Shown piece after piece: positions 60,248 through 64,000 of a stretch of 64,000 nt of DNA. Location of the stretch: positions 1-64,000 of the forward strand of contig NZ_BFAZ01000011.1 of NCBI RefSeq assembly GCF_003114815.1. The letters run 5' to 3'. The notes under the pieces are model-generated. The model had not been told where the DNA came from, searched no databases, and was given only the letters and a program-made list of their open reading frames with translations. The stretch's first letter is position 1. Each line of letters starts with the position of its first letter. The translations under genes were made by a program, and so were the position numbers. The stretch is from Leptospira ellinghausenii (lineage in GTDB: Bacteria > Spirochaetota > Leptospiria > Leptospirales > Leptospiraceae).

Positions 60248-61404
60248 GTATCAAAATTGGTAACATTGCGGACATCCACCTCCAAGGAGGTTTTGAATCC
60301 AAAGAAGCAATAGCTCTTCTCAGAGCAGGTGAGATTTTTCGGGAAACGAATGTGGATGTGGTAAGTGTAGGTGGCGATATCTTTGAAGATGTATCCACAG
60401 AAGAGCAAAGACTTGTTTTCAAAACATTCTTAGATGGTTTCCAAGGTCGAACTCCCATTCTAATTACACGAGGAAATCATGATAAACCGAAAGAGCTACT
60501 TTCTTACCAGAACAGAAGCCAACTGCAGATCTATGTTTCAGAATATCCTGAAGTCTTAGATTTATATCTTGGTTCAGGAAAAGAAAAAGTTCGATTCTTG
60601 ACTATCCCACATTACTCAGCCGGAGCCTTAGCACTTCAATCTCAGAGTGTTGAGCAATTGGGAGAAAAAGGAACGAATGCATTCATGGATCTCTTGGATG
60701 GTTACTATCAAAAAATTCAAAGATCGGACTGCCCTTGCTTTGTGCCTTTTCATGGAACAATTTCGGGTGCCAAATTGGATAACGATAAGATTCCGAGACT
60801 AAATGGAATTCACCTTCCTCTGGGGTTACTGGAGTCATTTGGCTGTCCGGTTGTCGGTGGCCACTATCACAAAAAACAAAAAGTCGGTGGTAAGGTTTGG
60901 TACCCCGGATCGATTACTCGCCAAACATGGGGAGAGGCGAATGACGATAAAGGTATTCTCATCTGGTCCCTAAACGATGGAATTTGGTATGAGGAGCCTG
61001 AATTTATATCCTTAAATCCTGAGCCGATGATTTCCATATCCGCAAAATGGGACGGATCCCGTTTTATTGGAGAATCTGGAGAAGAGATCAATCTTGAAAA
61101 GATTTCTGAAAACAGTGCAAAATTGAGATTCCGATACACCGTAGAGAAAGAACTCACCCACACGGTTCCAACTAACATTAAAGAAATTCTCTCTGTAGTA
61201 GATCCATCGGTTAAAATTGAAAAAACTACAATCACAAAAATTGCAGTTCGAAATGAGGAGATTGCAAAGACAAACGATATCGAAGAATCTCTTCGAATCT
61301 ATTTTAAAAGCAAAGGCATGGATGATTCGGAAATCGAAACACATCTCGAAGAACGTCGGGCAATCAAAGAGTCCCAAGAAACCAAAGAAAAGGTGGCAGC
61401 ATGA
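60244..61404 (+). CDS. SbcD/Mre11-like nuclease
   Basis: A 386-residue calcineurin-type phosphoesterase with all metal motifs: DIHL near residue 10, GGDIFE near 44, RGNHDKP near 76, a HGTISG motif near 174, and GGHYHKKQ near 207. The C-terminal 120 residues cap the active site. It forms a complex with the downstream Rad50-like ATPase to process DNA ends. Coupled on both sides by ATGA overlaps. T4 gp47 is the model phage homologue. Confidence 0.82.
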   Translation: MSIKIGNIADIHLQGGFESKEAIALLRAGEIFRETNVDVVSVGGDIFEDVSTEEQRLVFKTFLDGFQGRTPILITRGNHDKPKELLSYQNRSQLQIYVSEYPEVLDLYLGSGKEKVRFLTIPHYSAGALALQSQSVEQLGEKGTNAFMDLLDGYYQKIQRSDCPCFVPFHGTISGAKLDNDKIPRLNGIHLPLGLLESFGCPVVGGHYHKKQKVGGKVWYPGSITRQTWGEANDDKGILIWSLNDGIWYEEPEFISLNPEPMISISAKWDGSRFIGESGEEINLEKISENSAKLRFRYTVEKELTHTVPTNIKEILSVVDPSVKIEKTTITKIAVRNEEIAKTNDIEESLRIYFKSKGMDDSEIETHLEERRAIKESQETKEKVAA

Positions 61405-63740
61405 AAATTCTAGAAATCAAAAACAAAGGATCTATCGCTTTCCCAGAGGGCATCACATGGACTCCCGGGAATGAGGCAAAAATTGCAATCGTTGGCGATA
61501 ACGGATCAGGAAAGACCACTCTCCTTGATACGATTTCGATGGCATTCTATGGAGTAACACCAAACAGACGTTCCGAATCTGGAAGAGAAGAAGGTGCCAT
61601 TTACGGATGCTTTAAAGCTAAATCTTCCTCGATTGAAGTGAAGGCGGAGATCGGTGGGAAAATAATCCACGTGAAGAGGCTGATCGATCCTATTGCTAAA
61701 ACTCAAAAGCCCTATCTTTATGTAGATGGAAAAGCAGTAACAGAAGGAAAACTCAAAGAGTTCCAGGAAAAGTTTTTGGAACACACAGATCTTCCACAGG
61801 ATCTTTTCCTTTCTGCTCTTTACCATTCTCAAAAAGGGAAGGGTCACATTGTCTCCCTGGACCAAGCAGGATCTAGAGAACTACTCGGAAATCTATTGGG
61901 ATTTCAAGAATATGATTCGGAATTCGATCTACTCGAAAGCGAAAGGAAGGTGCTAGAATCAAATATTGCCACAGATGATCTATTGTTTAAAAATTTAAAC
62001 TTTATCATCGAAGGTGAGGAAAATGCCAAAGAAAGTCTTCAGGTTTTTGAATCTGATAAAGTTAGAATAGATTCAGAATTGGCATCTTTGGAAAAAACTC
62101 TCTCCGATATTCAACAGAGATTGGCAGAATATAAATCTGAATCGTCCGATGTTCAGGCACTCATCGAGTCCAGGACTTTTACCGAAAAGGAAATTAAAGT
62201 TCTTGAGGATGAGATCGCCGATATCTCCGAGAGACTGAAAAATAACCAAGCATTAAAAGCCAAAGAGAAAGAGATTCGCTCAGCCGTTGAAAAAAAATCA
62301 ATTTTGGAAGGAGAAATTTCTGAACTTGAAAATCATATAGTTTTGGCCCAAAACCAAATAGATTCTGCAACCAAAGAGATCGAAGAATTCAATAAAACTT
62401 TAAAGATTGAAATTGAGGAACTTGAGTCTGAGAAGGAAGCAGCGAGAAAGAATTCCGATACATTAAATTCCTCATGGTCAGATCAAAGAAGTAAGGTTGC
62501 CAAACTGGAATCTGAAATCACAGAATGTGAAAATAAGGCCAGTCTACTTCAGAGAGTACCATGTAATGGTGTAGAAGTCTCAGGAAAGCAACTGAACGAA
62601 TCCTGTGAATTACTAGCCGATGCCGTAAAATCAAAAGAGAAAATTGCATCTCTGAAAAGCGAACACGACGAACTTCTAAAAGAAATGGAGCAAGAAGTTC
62701 TCAAAATCGAAAAGTTCAAAGAAGAAATGAAATCAATTGATTCTCTGAAACTAACTTTGTCTTCGAAGCTGAAAACCTTTGATTCCCTTACAGATGAGCG
62801 AGTAAAACTCGAGAACCTTAAAATGGAAATCAAGGTGAAAAAGGACGAAATCACTAGCTATACTGATGCTCTTAAAAACTTGGCCCATTTGGATCTCGTA
62901 GACGAAAGGATTAGAGATTATCAGGCAAAAATTGAAATCGCTTCCAATAAGAAATCGGAATTAGATTCCAAATTATCGGGATTGGCTCTTTTAATTACCG
63001 CAAAACAGTCCCAAGTTGATGGACAACTTCTAATAGAGAAAGAACTTGCTGACGCAAAGCTCAAAAAAGATGAAATGAGTAAGCGACGTGACGAGATACT
63101 GACCGAAGTCTCTAAGCTAGAAACCAAACTCAAACAGATTGAGGAATCCAAAGAAAAGTTGGAAGCTTTCGGTACACCCAAAAAATTGGAAAGATTGGGA
63201 CGACTTAGAAATCTCTGCGAAGCCCTTTCTCCGAAAGGTATCCGGGCTCTTAAATTGGATGCTTCTGGACCTGAAATTTCTGCAACAATTAACGAAGTTC
63301 TTTCCGAATGTTACGGATCCAGATTTCAGGTATCTTTCAAAACTACCAAAGAAACTGGTAAAGGAACGGTAAAAGAAGATTTTTCCATCGCAGTTTATGA
63401 CGAAGAAACCGGAGAAGAAACCTTTGTAGATAACAAATCCGGTGGCCAGGAAGCCATCATTAAAGAAGGGATCTCCCTCGGAGTGGCCGTCTATAAGATC
63501 CAAAAAACAGGGAAGGCTATCGAGACACTGATTCGTGATGAAGCAGACGGTGGCCTCACTCCAGAGAACGCCAAATTATATCAAAAAATGTTAGATAAGG
63601 CTATGGTGCTTGGTGGATTCAAGCAGGTGATCTTTGTTTCCCACAAACCTGAAATCCAAAACTTAGCTGATGCGGTTTTCAAAGTGGGAGAAGGCAAAAT
63701 TGCAGAATTATCTTTAGAAGATAAAGGGATGGATTTCTAA
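61401..63740 (+). CDS. SbcC/Rad50-like ATPase
   Basis: A 779-residue SMC-type ATPase: Walker A GDNGSGKTT near residue 34, Q-loop region YHSQKG, long antiparallel coiled coils (about 180-600), ABC signature KSGGQEAI near 682 and Walker B ETLIRDEADGGL near 710. The hook at the coil tip lacks a CxxC pair; instead single Cys residues flank a 14-residue loop (PCNG...NESCEL near 389-404). Partner of the SbcD-like protein for double-strand-break processing, as T4 gp46/47. Confidence 0.82.
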   Translation: MKILEIKNKGSIAFPEGITWTPGNEAKIAIVGDNGSGKTTLLDTISMAFYGVTPNRRSESGREEGAIYGCFKAKSSSIEVKAEIGGKIIHVKRLIDPIAKTQKPYLYVDGKAVTEGKLKEFQEKFLEHTDLPQDLFLSALYHSQKGKGHIVSLDQAGSRELLGNLLGFQEYDSEFDLLESERKVLESNIATDDLLFKNLNFIIEGEENAKESLQVFESDKVRIDSELASLEKTLSDIQQRLAEYKSESSDVQALIESRTFTEKEIKVLEDEIADISERLKNNQALKAKEKEIRSAVEKKSILEGEISELENHIVLAQNQIDSATKEIEEFNKTLKIEIEELESEKEAARKNSDTLNSSWSDQRSKVAKLESEITECENKASLLQRVPCNGVEVSGKQLNESCELLADAVKSKEKIASLKSEHDELLKEMEQEVLKIEKFKEEMKSIDSLKLTLSSKLKTFDSLTDERVKLENLKMEIKVKKDEITSYTDALKNLAHLDLVDERIRDYQAKIEIASNKKSELDSKLSGLALLITAKQSQVDGQLLIEKELADAKLKKDEMSKRRDEILTEVSKLETKLKQIEESKEKLEAFGTPKKLERLGRLRNLCEALSPKGIRALKLDASGPEISATINEVLSECYGSRFQVSFKTTKETGKGTVKEDFSIAVYDEETGEETFVDNKSGGQEAIIKEGISLGVAVYKIQKTGKAIETLIRDEADGGLTPENAKLYQKMLDKAMVLGGFKQVIFVSHKPEIQNLADAVFKVGEGKIAELSLEDKGMDF

Positions 63741-63741
63741 T

Positions 63742-64000
63742 ATGAATTTTCAGGCGAAAGATCTAATGGAGTTAGTTGGAAACAAAAAGCCAACTAATGT
63801 GCGAAGAAGATTTGTTATTCGGCTATTGAACTGCATACGTGATTTACGTTCAAATGCATGTATTCAAAAGAAACAAATTCAGTATCTTCTTAATCAAATT
63901 GAACAACGTGATAAGATGATCGATGAATTGAGAGAAAAGAACATTGCACTTTTGAGTCAAAGACTATCAGAACAAAGACCTTTTCAAAGAGTAAATATTG
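63742..64000 (+). CDS. Early protein, 3' end outside the window
   Basis: A frame from the ATG at 63742, one base after the previous stop, open to the window end (86 codons seen). It begins MNFQAKDLMELVGNKK; an Arg-rich stretch (NVRRRFVIRLLN) and a Gln/Lys helix (QIEQRDKMIDELREKN) follow, suggestive of a DNA-binding or coiled-coil protein. Family not recognised. Confidence 0.6.
   Translation, partial: MNFQAKDLMELVGNKKPTNVRRRFVIRLLNCIRDLRSNACIQKKQIQYLLNQIEQRDKMIDELREKNIALLSQRLSEQRPFQRVNI

Noticed and set aside
60088..61377. Several 100-120-codon minus-strand frames opposite the SbcD-like gene
   Set aside because: Antisense to a gene with intact catalytic motifs; no starts or context.
1..64000. 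Integrase, lysis cassette, tRNA or rRNA genes
   Set aside because: I searched by eye for tyrosine/serine recombinase motifs, holin/endolysin pairs and cloverleaf sequences and found none; lysis genes may lie outside the window.

Overview
The window looks like a large piece of a temperate, contractile-tailed bacteriophage that lives as a plasmid-type prophage in a Leptospira-like spirochaete. The evidence is a full set of myovirus head and tail genes, a ParA-type partition operon next to a winged-helix replication-type gene, a cI/Cro-like divergent immunity region, no integrase, moderately AT-rich DNA, and cargo lipoproteins of leptospiral style. The layout recalls leptophage LE1 of L. biflexa (contractile tail, rep/parB/parA replicon). 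That link is inferred from gene content and was not tested by alignment.

Layout. 1-3.0 kb: baseplate genes (gp25-like and hub-like on +, spike and a MuF C-terminus-like protein on -). 3.1-11.2 kb (+): accessory island with an MmeI-like restriction-modification enzyme, an ABC-three-component (ABC-3C) defence operon, two small secreted proteins and an unknown gene pair. 11.2-34.2 kb (-): the late block, read from high to low coordinates: portal, MuF-like head protein, connector proteins, prohead protease, scaffold, major capsid, two large polyvalent proteins, tail completion, sheath, tube, frameshifted chaperone pair, tape measure. 34.3-46.9 kb (-): about 12.5 kb of cargo between portal and terminase, made of a HEPN protein, an IS remnant and a tightly coupled six-gene operon with a 2239-residue SpvB/Rhs protein, lipoproteins and a kelch lipoprotein. 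47.4-49.8 kb (-): terminase. 49.8-51.1 kb (+): RHH regulator plus an abortive-infection-like membrane protein. 51.1-55.0 kb (-): ParB-like, rep, putative origin, parB/parA. 55.1-57.9 kb: GHKL ATPase plus STAS-like pair, SIR2-like protein, and the remains of an operon. 57.9-64 kb: repressor, operators, and an early rightward operon with an SSAP-like protein and Mre11/Rad50-like nuclease.

The strongest unexplained signal is a fixed-geometry 37-bp element, TTGACA-like / N17 / NNTTGTCACTTCCC, found seven times on the minus strand, always ahead of a structural gene or gene block. In five cases an ATG follows at once (one base later in the terminase case) with no Shine-Dalgarno. I read it as a phage-specific late promoter that makes leaderless mRNAs. 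Several cargo genes on + also have their ATG only 4-5 nt after a -10-like box, so leaderless starts may be general here.

How the parts fit: the partition/rep block keeps the element in the cell, the repressor/Cro switch controls entry into the early recombination operon and later the scattered late promoters, and at least four cargo islands (R-M plus ABC-3C; HEPN plus Rhs operon; putAbiC-like; GHKL/STAS/SIR2) sit at the seams between phage modules, probably giving the lysogen phage resistance and altered surface properties.
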